Positions 52,810-60,754 of a DNA stretch of 64,000 nucleotides are shown in pieces. The notes beneath the pieces are model-generated. The model was given only the letters and a program-made list of their open reading frames with translations, searched no databases and was not told the origin of the DNA. The stretch spans positions 1 to 64,000 of the forward strand of contig NZ_CAMFHL010000009.1 in NCBI RefSeq assembly GCF_945952095.1. The letters run 5' to 3'. The position numbers and the translations under genes are program-made. Position 1 is the stretch's first letter. The number at the start of each line of letters is the position of its first letter. The DNA is from an uncultured Arsenicibacter sp. (GTDB lineage Bacteria; Bacteroidota; Bacteroidia; Cytophagales; Spirosomataceae).

Positions 52810-53719
52810 GCTGTAAAAGCGATTTAATCGTGGCTTCCATGTCTTCCGGTTTGGTGGTCGGGCCGAAGCGCTTCACCGGATTACCGTTTTTGTCGAGCAC
52901 AAATTTCGTGAAATTCCATTTGACAGCACTGCCCAAAACACCGCCCAGTTTAGCCTTCAGATAGGCAAAAACCGGATGCGTACCGGCACCATTAACATCA
53001 ACTTTGGCAAACATCGGAAAACTCACCCCGTAATTCAGCTGGCAAAATTCCTGGATATCATCGGCCGAGCCTGGCTCCTGGCCGGCAAACTGGTTGCACG
53101 GAAAACCCAGAATTACCAGCCCTTCGCTGCGGTATTGCTTGTACAGCGCTTCCAGTCCTTCGAACTGTGGCGTCAGGCCGCATTTGCTGGCTGTGTTGAC
53201 CACCATCACCACATTGCCACGGTAGGTGTCCATCGGCGTTGTGCGGCCTTTGATGTCTTCCGCCTGTAAATCATAAAAATGCTTCGCCACGGTTGCCCCG
53301 CCGCTAAACTGCACCATGAGATAGCGCAGGGCACCTGTCGACCAGAGTGCCCACAGGACCAGTACCGGCTGGAAAAATAACCGGATCAGCCGCTTCTGGT
53401 CGGTGTCAAGGCCGAAGGCATCAGTATGGTTGAGGTACTGCGCAATGTTGCCCGGAAAAATCAGAATATAAAAGGCGGCCAGCGCTAAACCGGCGTTTAT
53501 CCGTTGTTTGGCCCAAAAGGCCATACTAGCCCCAAGCAGTATTTCCACGACACCCGACAAAATAACAACCACGTCCTTACTGAGTGGAATCCAGTTTGGT
53601 ACCTGCGCCTGAAACTCTGCCCGTTGAAACGTTAAATGACCGATACCAGCCATGAGCATCAATAATCCGAGAATAACCCGGAAGATGTTCTGTATTGTAG
53701 TGGTTTGGTTTGTCTGCAT
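52796..53719 (-). CDS. Fusion of a DoxX-type membrane domain to a glutathione peroxidase
   Basis: A 307-residue single frame. Residues 10-135 form a DoxX-like four-helix membrane domain (RVILGLLMLMAGIGHLTFQ, VVILSGVVEILLGASMAFWA, PGNIAQYL). Residues 147-307 are a complete glutathione peroxidase. The catalytic set is C180 (NTASKCGLTPQF), Q214 (FAGQEP), W268 and N269 (VKWNFTKF). C226 in EFCQ fits the resolving cysteine of thioredoxin-dependent enzymes. The junction HFYDLQAEDIKGR is the usual GPx opening, with no stop between the parts. DoxX proteins are linked to quinone or redox functions. Start ATG 53719 follows a palindromic operator. Confidence 0.9.
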   Translation of the reverse strand: MQTNQTTTIQNIFRVILGLLMLMAGIGHLTFQRAEFQAQVPNWIPLSKDVVVILSGVVEILLGASMAFWAKQRINAGLALAAFYILIFPGNIAQYLNHTDAFGLDTDQKRLIRLFFQPVLVLWALWSTGALRYLMVQFSGGATVAKHFYDLQAEDIKGRTTPMDTYRGNVVMVVNTASKCGLTPQFEGLEALYKQYRSEGLVILGFPCNQFAGQEPGSADDIQEFCQLNYGVSFPMFAKVDVNGAGTHPVFAYLKAKLGGVLGSAVKWNFTKFVLDKNGNPVKRFGPTTKPEDMEATIKSLLQHDNR

Positions 53720-53732
53720 GTTTTTATCTTTT

Positions 53733-53753
53733 ACGATTATATCGTACACGATA
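53733..53753. promoter_or_regulatory. Overlapping palindromes, candidate OhrR operator
   Basis: ACGAT-TAT-ATCGT (53733-53745) and TATCGT-AC-ACGATA (53740-53753) overlap, so three ATCGT-type half-sites lie in alternating orientation. They sit between the -7 box and the start codon of the DoxX-GPx gene, where a MarR-family repressor would block transcription. Identity of the binding protein is inferred from the ohrR-type gene in the same operon. Confidence 0.6.
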
Positions 53754-53761
53754 CAAATGTA
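53754..53761 (-). promoter_or_regulatory. -7 box TACATTTG of the DoxX-GPx/ohrR operon
   Basis: Exact match to the Bacteroidota TAnnTTTG element on the minus strand, 35 nt before the ATG at 53719 and abutting the candidate operator. A clear -33 TTTG was not found at the usual spacing. Confidence 0.5.
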
Positions 53762-53796
53762 TGTGTTTTTTCTAAAACAGCGTATAGTGAAAAATG

Positions 53797-54171
53797 TTAC
53801 CGGAAAAACTGGGCGAAGTGCCAGAGTACGCCTGCCGGATCAATCAGCAGGCATTCATTACCCCAGTCGTTGTATTGAGTCGGGACGAGGTGGATATTTT
53901 CGTATTTGGTTTCGAGACCGAGTTGCCGGAGGTAGGCCAGGTAATCGTCGGCATTGTCGACCTCGATCAGGATCATGGTGTTTTCCACCCATTCCTTGAC
54001 GTAGTAGTCCTGCAGGTAGAAGCTAACGTCATTAAGGGTGAAGAGCGACATTTTTTCCGAGATAATATGCTCGTCAAACCCCAGATCGCGGTAGAACGCC
54101 CGTGAAACGGCATAGTCTTTCGCACCCACAAAGGCGCGGAGTGATTTTACTGGTTGCTTTGTCGTATCCAT
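53797..54171 (-). CDS. VOC-family (glyoxalase/bleomycin-resistance-like) protein
   Basis: A 124-residue protein with two beta-alpha-beta-beta-beta modules of the vicinal oxygen chelate fold: LRAFVGAKDYAVSRAFYRDLGFDEH, then MILIEVDNADDYLAYLRQLGLE and a final GNECLLIDPAGVLWHFAQ. Many such proteins bind a metal or an antibiotic; ligand residues here are not diagnostic. ATG 54171 (MDTTKQPVKS) was taken as start. It is divergent from the large secreted protein and precedes the DoxX-GPx gene on the same strand with a 77 nt gap that holds the operator. Confidence 0.82.
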   Translation of the reverse strand: MDTTKQPVKSLRAFVGAKDYAVSRAFYRDLGFDEHIISEKMSLFTLNDVSFYLQDYYVKEWVENTMILIEVDNADDYLAYLRQLGLETKYENIHLVPTQYNDWGNECLLIDPAGVLWHFAQFFR

Positions 54172-54301
54172 TTGTTGCCAAAGATGCAAAAGTTTCGGGA
54201 GGTGGGGCGTCGTAGTAGAAATTAATACCGTATTCTAAATCATCCGGCTGAGCCGGAATGGCTGACGTTATTTTTAAACCGGTTTCATGCACACATCCCT
54301 C

Positions 54302-56200
54302 ATGAAAAAACTCGTATTTCTTGCTACAGCCTTTCTGCTTCCGGCTCTCACCCGGGCGCAGCTTACCCGTGAACAACGGCTGGAAACAACCGTCATCGGC
54401 TGGGACCCGACAAATTACTACGACCGCAATTATAAGCCGAAAACGTCGCCGGTTGATAAGCAGCGGGAAGGGTATGTGAACAAATTCGCGGAGTGGGTGA
54501 AGAAAAGCTACACGCCCGTAGCGGGCCTGGGGGAGTACCAGCGCTACGTCAGAGAATACAACTATCAGGTGCTGTTCAGTGTCTGGGATGTCGATTACAA
54601 CTACCTGAATGCGCAGAAAGGCTTTAAACCAATTGGAGAAACGGGCTTCCCGCGCTTCCAGGTCGGGGCCAATCTGCTGGCCGGAACCTCGGATATCGCG
54701 TTTATGACGTCGCCGGATGCGTGGTATTTTACCATGGAGCCCAAGGGGTTTACCCCGTTCGGCAGGCAGGATGCCATGAAGGGCCGTAATCCGGACATTG
54801 ATCCGAACGTGTCACGGTACCTGACGTGGTACAACGAATACACCTGTGCCGTTTACCTGACGCCCGGCAATAAACTGCCCCTGATTCCGGTAACGAAGGG
54901 CGAGTTTCTGGACCGGGCGCTGGCGTCGATGGATGGCGTGCTGGAAAAAATACGGAAAGACGAAACCGAACGCTGGCGCGACCGCCCCGAAAACGTGCCT
55001 TCGGTGATGAAGCTGAAAACGGAGGAAGTCGATAAGGTACGGGCCAATATCCGGAGTCTGCAAGATAAATACCGCAGTCGCCTGAACGAACCGGCCGAAG
55101 TAACCAACGCGCAGTTCGACTGGCGGCAGATCACGACCGGCAGCTGGGATGTATTTATAAACGCCCCCAACTCGTCGTATTATCCGGTGTATAAAATTGG
55201 TGCAGAGACCATTGCGAAGATGCGGGGCGCGGAACCGGTCTGGGTCGCCGCTATTTTCCCGTACCACACCAAAAACGACGGCAATAAAAAGTACGAAGTG
55301 TATGCCGCCATGACCCGCAACCTGAATTATGCGTACATCTACAATTACTTTTTTGCCCCGGACAAGGTAAAAGGCATCGCCTACACCCCCGCTAACGAAG
55401 CTGAACTAAATGCGCGGCTTGAGGCTTATGGCAAGCGGAATGCCCATACCGGTAGTGCGCCGGCTCCATCGGCCGCCTTGCCGGCCAACGTGCATTTTCA
55501 GGAAACGTTCAGTAAGGATGCCGTCGGCAGCGAACCTGCTGACTGGTATTATTACCGGACAGGCAGCACCCCCTTTGCGGTGGCCAACCTGCCCGGCACC
55601 AGCGGCAACTGGTTGAAAATGGGCGTGGGCCGCAGCATTAAACCGATGTATCTGAAAGCGCCGTTGCCGAAGAACTTTACGCTGGAATATGACGTGGCGA
55701 CCGATAACGGCTTTTCGGGCCGGACGGGGGGAGCCGTTGAGCTGATGATCACCAGCCGCCCGCTGTCGGCCAACAATTCGGAAACGAAAAGCAATTTACC
55801 GAAAGATGCATTGATCACCGTGCGGGTGGAGGCGGGCAATGAGGCCGATTATGCCAGCAACTATCGCGGTTTGCTACGGGTGAAGATCAGCAACACACCG
55901 GACGTAAACGAGGAGAATTTTGTCAAGGGCATCACGGCCGAATACCCGCTCAAGACGTTCACCAACCGGAAAACCAGCGTTCACATCAGCGTTCAGGTGA
56001 AAGACGGAGCAGTTTCGGTAATGGTGAACAACAGCATAGTAATCAAGCCTTCAGACTTTAAGATGACCTACGGAGGGGCTTGTAAGCTATGCGGTGTCGA
56101 TCCGGCGCAGTCGTTCAGCAACCTGCTCTGGAACAATGTCACCAACGACAGTCAGGCGGTCGGGGTGTATATCGGGAATGTAAAGGTGATGCGGGAGTAG
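54302..56200 (+). CDS. Large secreted protein of unknown function
   Basis: A 632-residue protein with a signal peptide (MKKLVFLATAFLLPALTRAQ). No known family is recognised. Residues to about 370 are rich in aromatic residues (WDPTNYYDRNYKPK, VWDVDYNYLNAQKG), with a charged helical stretch near 205-265. After a Pro/Ala linker (SAPAPSAALPANVHFQ), residues 400-632 look like a jelly-roll, laminin-G-like domain (FQETFSKDAVGSEPADWYYY, NFTLEYDVATDNGF, VQVKDGAVSVMVNNS). A carbohydrate or adhesin role is a guess. It ends 6 bp from the opposed hydrolase gene. Confidence 0.7.
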   Translation: MKKLVFLATAFLLPALTRAQLTREQRLETTVIGWDPTNYYDRNYKPKTSPVDKQREGYVNKFAEWVKKSYTPVAGLGEYQRYVREYNYQVLFSVWDVDYNYLNAQKGFKPIGETGFPRFQVGANLLAGTSDIAFMTSPDAWYFTMEPKGFTPFGRQDAMKGRNPDIDPNVSRYLTWYNEYTCAVYLTPGNKLPLIPVTKGEFLDRALASMDGVLEKIRKDETERWRDRPENVPSVMKLKTEEVDKVRANIRSLQDKYRSRLNEPAEVTNAQFDWRQITTGSWDVFINAPNSSYYPVYKIGAETIAKMRGAEPVWVAAIFPYHTKNDGNKKYEVYAAMTRNLNYAYIYNYFFAPDKVKGIAYTPANEAELNARLEAYGKRNAHTGSAPAPSAALPANVHFQETFSKDAVGSEPADWYYYRTGSTPFAVANLPGTSGNWLKMGVGRSIKPMYLKAPLPKNFTLEYDVATDNGFSGRTGGAVELMITSRPLSANNSETKSNLPKDALITVRVEAGNEADYASNYRGLLRVKISNTPDVNEENFVKGITAEYPLKTFTNRKTSVHISVQVKDGAVSVMVNNSIVIKPSDFKMTYGGACKLCGVDPAQSFSNLLWNNVTNDSQAVGVYIGNVKVMRE

Positions 56201-56206
56201 GGGAGT

Positions 56207-57022
56207 TTACTTCCCCCAGCTCTCCGCAATCCGCTCTACCAGCCGGTTGTGCCCGGCTTTGATGACGCGGACATCGTAGGCCTGTAGATAGCGTGTGAGG
56301 GGGCGCATGGCGGAGGGTGGCAATACGCGGTCGAAATGGCCCATGAAAAACCGGACCCGTATGTTGGCTTTGTTGAGGCGCTCCGCCAGGGGCTTCAGCC
56401 CTACCTGCATCTCGCGGAAGCCCAGCCACGACCGGTAGACGCGCTCCCGCTGAATGGGCGTTGCCAGGGTGCTTTCGGCGAAGCGCAGCAGGCTGCGGTC
56501 GAGCAGGCCAAGCCGGGTCAGCAGCAGACCGGCGCGGTGCAGATTGGCCAGGTGGGCCAGAAAATACCGGAACAGCCACCGCCCCGCCCGCGAATGAATG
56601 GCAATCCAGTACCAGGGCGAAATGGTGATGCCATCAGGCGAAAACAGCCACAGCTCATCGATGCGGCCGGCAAACAGTTCGGTGGTCGTCAGGGCAAAAC
56701 GGCCGCCCAGGCTGAACCCCGCCACCGAAAACCGGTCGATGCCCTGCTGGTTGATAAACGTCATGATCAGTTCTTGCCAGCGTGCTTTGGTCAGGACTTC
56801 TCCCTCCGTATATTCGTCGCCAGACAAACACGAACTGTCGCCGTGATAAAATAAATCGAAGCTGTAGATCGTAAACTCATCACGCAGCACACGGTCGAGC
56901 GGGGCAAAGCAGGTGCTACGCTGTCCCATACCGTGGAACGCCAGCAATGCCCGCGGCCCTGTACCAAACCGCTGGTAGGTAAGCCGGCTGCCCTGATCGG
57001 TAAATGTGTGTACGTCATTCAT
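56207..57022 (-). CDS. Alpha/beta-hydrolase
   Basis: A 271-residue hydrolase with the nucleophile elbow VAGFSLGGRF (Ser), acid in FMGHFDRVLPP (Asp) and histidine in VIKAGHNRLVE. An oxyanion segment ALLAFHGMGQRSTCF fits. A helical lid with Arg-rich repeats lies around residues 135-200. Substrate unknown; 2-succinyl-6-hydroxy-type or esterase roles are possible. ATG 57022 is preferred to 57034. Its start is only 11 nt from the divergent MaoC start, so each gene's promoter must overlap the other's coding end. Confidence 0.85.
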   Translation of the reverse strand: MNDVHTFTDQGSRLTYQRFGTGPRALLAFHGMGQRSTCFAPLDRVLRDEFTIYSFDLFYHGDSSCLSGDEYTEGEVLTKARWQELIMTFINQQGIDRFSVAGFSLGGRFALTTTELFAGRIDELWLFSPDGITISPWYWIAIHSRAGRWLFRYFLAHLANLHRAGLLLTRLGLLDRSLLRFAESTLATPIQRERVYRSWLGFREMQVGLKPLAERLNKANIRVRFFMGHFDRVLPPSAMRPLTRYLQAYDVRVIKAGHNRLVERIAESWGK

Positions 57023-57033
57023 ACTAAACCCCA

Positions 57034-57510
57034 ATGCCTATGCTAACATTTTCAACACTAACGGATTTCGCGGCCCACGTTGGCAAGCCGCTCGGTGAAT
57101 CCGACTACCTGACCGTCACGCAGGAGATGGTCAACCAGTTTGCCGATGCCACCGGCGATCACCAGTGGATTCACATCGATACGGCGCGGGCAGCCCGTGA
57201 ATCGCCTTACCGGACCACCATTGCTCACGGCTTTCTGACGCTTTCGCTGGCGCCCAAACTTATGGAGACCATCTACCGCGTTGAGTCCGTAAAAATGGGT
57301 ATTAATTACGGGACCAACAAAGTGCGGTTTACGGGGGCGGTGCCCGTTGGCAGCCGCCTGCGCTTATCGGCGGTGCTGCAGCATGTGGAGCCGCAACCCG
57401 CCGGGGCCGGCACAACCGGTCTCCGGGTGATCACCGACATTGCCTTTCAGCTGGAAGGGAGTGATAAACCGGCCTGCGTTGCCGAGTGGATTACGTTGCT
57501 TTTTGAGTAA
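57034..57510 (+). CDS. MaoC-like (R)-specific enoyl-CoA hydratase
   Basis: A 158-residue hot-dog-fold hydratase. The hydratase-2 motif is complete: FADATGDHQWIHID with the catalytic Asp, and YRTTIAHGFLTLSLAPKL with the catalytic His. Such enzymes hydrate trans-2-enoyl-CoA to (R)-3-hydroxyacyl-CoA, feeding polyhydroxyalkanoate or fatty-acid routes. It heads a plus-strand run with a fabG-type reductase (131 nt later, across a repeat) and an acyl-CoA dehydrogenase. Start may also be the ATG at 57040. Confidence 0.9.
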   Translation: MPMLTFSTLTDFAAHVGKPLGESDYLTVTQEMVNQFADATGDHQWIHIDTARAARESPYRTTIAHGFLTLSLAPKLMETIYRVESVKMGINYGTNKVRFTGAVPVGSRLRLSAVLQHVEPQPAGAGTTGLRVITDIAFQLEGSDKPACVAEWITLLFE

Positions 57511-57514
57511 TGAG

Positions 57515-57606
57515 TTACCACAGAGGACACAGAGGAATAGCACAGAGAACACGGAGCTACTTACTATATCGTGTCACTCCGTGCCGGACTTCGTGAAACT
57601 CCGTGG
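57515..57606. repeat. ACCACAGAGGACACAGAGG-type inverted repeat
   Basis: The left half (ACCACAGAGGACACAGAGG, CACAGAGAACACGGAG) is complementary in pattern to the right half (CACTCCGTG, CTTCGTGAAACTCCGTGGT). I recall this sequence type as a widespread intergenic element in many bacteria. It fills the gap between the MaoC and FabG genes and may fold as a long, imperfect hairpin in the transcript. Confidence 0.7.
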
Positions 57607-57640
57607 TTTATGAGCAAATAACGAATACGAAAATCATAAC

Positions 57641-58378
57641 ATGCGTCTTGAAAATAAAGTAGCGATTATCACGGGCGGGGCTCGTGGGATTGGCAAGGCC
57701 GCTGCCGAAGTATTTACCCGCGAAGGGGCAACGGTCATTATCTGGGATATGCTCGACGAGGGCGAACAAACGGCCGGAACGCTTCGGGAGGCTGGTTTTC
57801 AGGCTGAGTTTGTAAAAATCAGCGTTACGGATGTGCCGGCCCTCGAAGCCGCCGCCCGCGACGTGGTGGAGCGGTATGGCCGGATTGATATCCTGATCAA
57901 CAATGCGGGTATTACGCGTGACCGTACGCTCCTGAAAATGTCGCATCTGGAGTGGCAACAGGTTATTGATGTGAACCTGACCGGCGTTTTCAACTGCACC
58001 AAGGCCATTGTGCCGTACATGGTTGAGCGGGGCTATGGCCGGATTATCTGTACCTCTTCGGTGGTCGGGATTCACGGTAATTTCGGGCAAACCAACTATT
58101 CGGCGACCAAGGCCGGTGTTGTGGCCATGTGCCGTACGTGGGCGAAGGAACTGGGCCCGAAAGGCATCACGGCCAATGCCGTTGCGCCTGGCTTTATCCG
58201 GACCGACATGACCGATGCCATGCCCGAAGAAGCGCGGCAGGGGGTAATCCAGACCATTCCGGTGAAGCGCATGGGCGAGCCGAACGACATTGCCTGGGCC
58301 TATCTTTTTCTGGCCTCCGACGAGGCGTCGTTTGTCAACGGACAGGTGCTGGGTGTCAACGGCGGACAAGCCAGTTAA
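57641..58378 (+). CDS. fabG: 3-oxoacyl-ACP/acetoacetyl-CoA reductase (SDR family)
   Basis: A 245-residue short-chain dehydrogenase. NADP-binding GGARGIGKAA at the start, NNAGITRDRTLLKMSH, the catalytic serine in CTSSVVGIHGNFGQ, and Tyr/Lys in NYSATKAGV, then the typical PGFIRTDMT loop and GxxNDIAWAYLFLASDEASFVNGQVLGVNGG C-terminus. It reduces 3-oxoacyl thioesters with NADPH. With a MaoC hydratase upstream and an acyl-CoA dehydrogenase downstream it fits a fatty-acyl chain-modifying group; PhaB-type function is the main alternative. Confidence 0.9.
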   Translation: MRLENKVAIITGGARGIGKAAAEVFTREGATVIIWDMLDEGEQTAGTLREAGFQAEFVKISVTDVPALEAAARDVVERYGRIDILINNAGITRDRTLLKMSHLEWQQVIDVNLTGVFNCTKAIVPYMVERGYGRIICTSSVVGIHGNFGQTNYSATKAGVVAMCRTWAKELGPKGITANAVAPGFIRTDMTDAMPEEARQGVIQTIPVKRMGEPNDIAWAYLFLASDEASFVNGQVLGVNGGQAS

Positions 58379-58386
58379 TTTTAATC

Positions 58387-58418
58387 AAAACCGTATGCAT
58401 GCATACGGTTTTTTCTTA
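58387..58418 (+). terminator. Terminator after the fabG-type gene
   Basis: A near-perfect palindrome AAAACCGTATGCATGCATACGGTTTT (58387-58412) followed by TTCTTATTTTT, 9 nt after the stop. It separates this gene from the acyl-CoA dehydrogenase gene. Confidence 0.8.
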
Positions 58419-58462
58419 TTTTTACCACACTTCATATCAATTAAAAACCAAAAGACGTGCTT

Positions 58463-59632
58463 ATGGCATCGGGAACACTCGAACTGCAGGGATTGAACTT
58501 TAATTTAACCGAAGAGCATCTGGCGGTGCAGGAAGCCGCCCGCGATTTTGCGCAGACTGAATTGCTGCCCGGTGTGATCGAACGGGACAACGAGGCGAAG
58601 TTTCCGGCGGAGCAGGTCCGGAAAATGGGAGAATTAGGCTTCCTGGGCATGATGGTCTCGCCCGAATACGGCGGGGGCGGCATGGATACCGTTTCGTATG
58701 TGCTGGCCATGGAGGAGATTTCCAAAGTTGATGCGTCGGCGTCGGTGATTATGTCGGTCAACAACTCGCTGGTGTGTTGGGGCCTCGAAGCGTTCGGTAC
58801 GGAAGAGCAGAAACAGAAGTACCTGGTTCCGCTGGCTACCGGCGAACGGATCGGCGCATTCTGCCTGTCGGAACCCGAAGCCGGTTCGGATGCGACCTCA
58901 CAACACACCACGGCTGAGGACAAGGGAGATTATTATTTATTGAACGGTACAAAGAACTGGATCACCAACGGCAACTCGTCGGGCACGTGTCTGGTCATTG
59001 CGCAAACCGATGTTGCGAAGAAGCACCGGGGTATCAACTGCCTGATCGTGGAGAAAGGAACGCCGGGCTTTACGGTCGGTAAAAAGGAAGATAAGATGGG
59101 TATCCGGTCCTCTGACACGCACTCGCTGATGTTCTCTGACGTGAAGGTGCCGAAAGAAAACCGCATCGGTGACGATGGTTTCGGCTTCAAATTCGCGATG
59201 TCAACGCTCAACGGCGGCCGGATCGGTATTGCCGCGCAGGCGCTGGGCATTGCGTCGGGAGCCTACGAACTGGCGCTGAAATACGCACAGGAACGCAAAG
59301 CCTTTGGCCGTCAAATTTTTGATCATCAGGCAATTCAGTTCAAACTGGCCGAAATGGCGACGAAAATTGAGGCGGCCCGGCTGCTGGTTTTCAAAGCGGC
59401 CCGGCTGAAGGATGAGCACAAGGATTATGTACAGGCAGCGGCGATGGCCAAGCTGTATGCCTCCGAGGTAGCCATGTGGGTAACGACCGAGGCCGTCCAG
59501 GTCCACGGCGGTTACGGATACGTAAAAGAGTTCCACGTAGAGCGCCTCATGCGCGATGCAAAAATCACGCAGATCTATGAGGGTACATCCGAAATACAAA
59601 AATTAGTGATTGCCCGGGAGCTTATTCGATAA
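58463..59632 (+). CDS. Acyl-CoA dehydrogenase
   Basis: A 389-residue FAD enzyme oxidising acyl-CoA to trans-2-enoyl-CoA. Motifs: IGAFCLSEPEAGSDATSQHT (FAD/substrate region), NWITNGNSSG, and the catalytic-base region QIYEGTSEIQKLVIAREL with the glutamate of short-chain/butyryl-type enzymes. Full length for the family. Start is ATG 58463, six bases after a GTG in the same frame. No electron-transfer flavoprotein genes are adjacent. It ends before a strong terminator. Confidence 0.94.
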   Translation: MASGTLELQGLNFNLTEEHLAVQEAARDFAQTELLPGVIERDNEAKFPAEQVRKMGELGFLGMMVSPEYGGGGMDTVSYVLAMEEISKVDASASVIMSVNNSLVCWGLEAFGTEEQKQKYLVPLATGERIGAFCLSEPEAGSDATSQHTTAEDKGDYYLLNGTKNWITNGNSSGTCLVIAQTDVAKKHRGINCLIVEKGTPGFTVGKKEDKMGIRSSDTHSLMFSDVKVPKENRIGDDGFGFKFAMSTLNGGRIGIAAQALGIASGAYELALKYAQERKAFGRQIFDHQAIQFKLAEMATKIEAARLLVFKAARLKDEHKDYVQAAAMAKLYASEVAMWVTTEAVQVHGGYGYVKEFHVERLMRDAKITQIYEGTSEIQKLVIARELIR

Positions 59633-59668
59633 AGGCTTTCTACGGGAAATTAAACTATTTTAATGCTA

Positions 59669-59706
59669 AGCGCGTATTTTTCTTAAATACGCGCTATTTT
59701 TTTTTA
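59669..59706 (+). terminator. Terminator after the acyl-CoA dehydrogenase gene
   Basis: AGCGCGTATTT/AAATACGCGCT 11-bp stem (59669-59679, 59685-59695) with a 5-nt loop, then A and ten T residues. Confidence 0.9.
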
Positions 59707-59729
59707 TTATTCGGAAATAATTATACTTG

Positions 59730-59782
59730 TATTAGTTTTGTACAAATTATTAGTTTTGTGCAAATTTGAAGCACCAAACTAA
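59730..59782. promoter_or_regulatory. Tandem repeat upstream of the AraC gene, candidate autoregulatory site
   Basis: TATTAGTTTTGTACAAATT (59730-59748) is repeated as TATTAGTTTTGTGCAAATT (59748-59766), period 18, with one change. A third copy in opposite orientation, GCACCAAACTAA (59771-59782), matches TTAGTTTTGTGC with one mismatch. Each direct copy also contains TAGTTTTG, a TAnnTTTG promoter-like word. Tandem direct sites are typical for AraC-family regulators; the AraC start is at 59803. Confidence 0.6.
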
Positions 59783-59802
59783 GGGGGCAAAACTTTCGGG
59801 CT

Positions 59803-60729
59803 ATGGAAGACTACAATAAAATAATTGAATCGCTGGGTGTAAAGTACATCAAATCGCGAAACATCCGGATTTTGCAGCCGATTACAATCGTCAACTACTA
59901 TGATGTTGAAAATACCCTGACTATTCTGTACAACGGTGAGGTATCGTTTGGGGAAGAAAAACAGAAGGTTGAGGTTGGTGATATGCTCTTTATCCCGGGG
60001 GGTAAGCACTTAACGGTAACCTATGGCGAAGGCACATCGGTGAAAACCGTGACGAACGAAGAGTTTATGACTCATCGGGAGCTTTATTTCGAAGCGAACC
60101 GGCACCCTGAGCGGATTGGCAACCTGCCAAACTCATTTGCCTACATTTCGTTTGAGGCAAAAGTGTTTGACTCGGTTAACTTTTTCAACTCACTGGATAT
60201 TCCGCCGTTTATCATCAAACATGATGAGTCGCTGGCCCGTACCATCAACCAGATTCTGGCTGAAGACATGCTGGATACGGCCGGTAAGGGACGGATTATC
60301 AAAATCAAAACGGAAGAGATCGTTATTGAGGTCATCCGCTACATCCTGAAACACCGGTTGTTTGTTGAGCAGCTGGTGACCAACAGTACGTATTTCAAAG
60401 ACCCTCGTCTGATCGACATCTTTGCGTACATCAAGGATAACCTGGGCGGAGACCTTTCCAATAAAGTACTGGCCAACGTGGCTAACGTATCGGAAGATTA
60501 CGTAGGGCAGTATTTCAAGATGCTGACCGGTATCAACCCGCAGGATTATATTGAGTACCAGCGCATGGAAGCGGCGGTTGGCCTGTTGCGGACAACCAAG
60601 AAAAGCATCCGCGCGATTGGTGCCGAGGTCGGCTATAAAGACACGGCGTACTTCTGCCGTCGTTTCAAAATGATGTTCGGTATTCCGGCCGGCAAAATGC
60701 GTCGCCGCGAGTCGCTGATGAACGTGTAA
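59803..60729 (+). CDS. AraC-family transcriptional regulator
   Basis: A 308-residue regulator. The N-terminal part is a cupin-like ligand domain (NTLTILYNGEVSFGEEKQKVEVGDMLFIPGGKHLTV) and the C-terminal part two helix-turn-helix motifs (VLANVANVSEDYVGQYFKMLTGI, SIRAIGAEVGYKDTAYFCRRFKMMFGIPAGKMRR). The ligand is unknown. It sits between an acyl-CoA dehydrogenase and an acyl-ACP thioesterase gene, so fatty-acyl metabolism is a plausible target. The tandem repeats directly upstream suggest self-regulation. Confidence 0.92.
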   Translation: MEDYNKIIESLGVKYIKSRNIRILQPITIVNYYDVENTLTILYNGEVSFGEEKQKVEVGDMLFIPGGKHLTVTYGEGTSVKTVTNEEFMTHRELYFEANRHPERIGNLPNSFAYISFEAKVFDSVNFFNSLDIPPFIIKHDESLARTINQILAEDMLDTAGKGRIIKIKTEEIVIEVIRYILKHRLFVEQLVTNSTYFKDPRLIDIFAYIKDNLGGDLSNKVLANVANVSEDYVGQYFKMLTGINPQDYIEYQRMEAAVGLLRTTKKSIRAIGAEVGYKDTAYFCRRFKMMFGIPAGKMRRRESLMNV

Positions 60730-60754
60730 GCTTCAGGAGATATTTCTTTGACAG

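Noticed and set aside
57608..58369. 253-codon minus-strand frame
   Set aside because: Lies exactly opposite the SDR gene with intact catalytic residues; composition is that of an antisense shadow.
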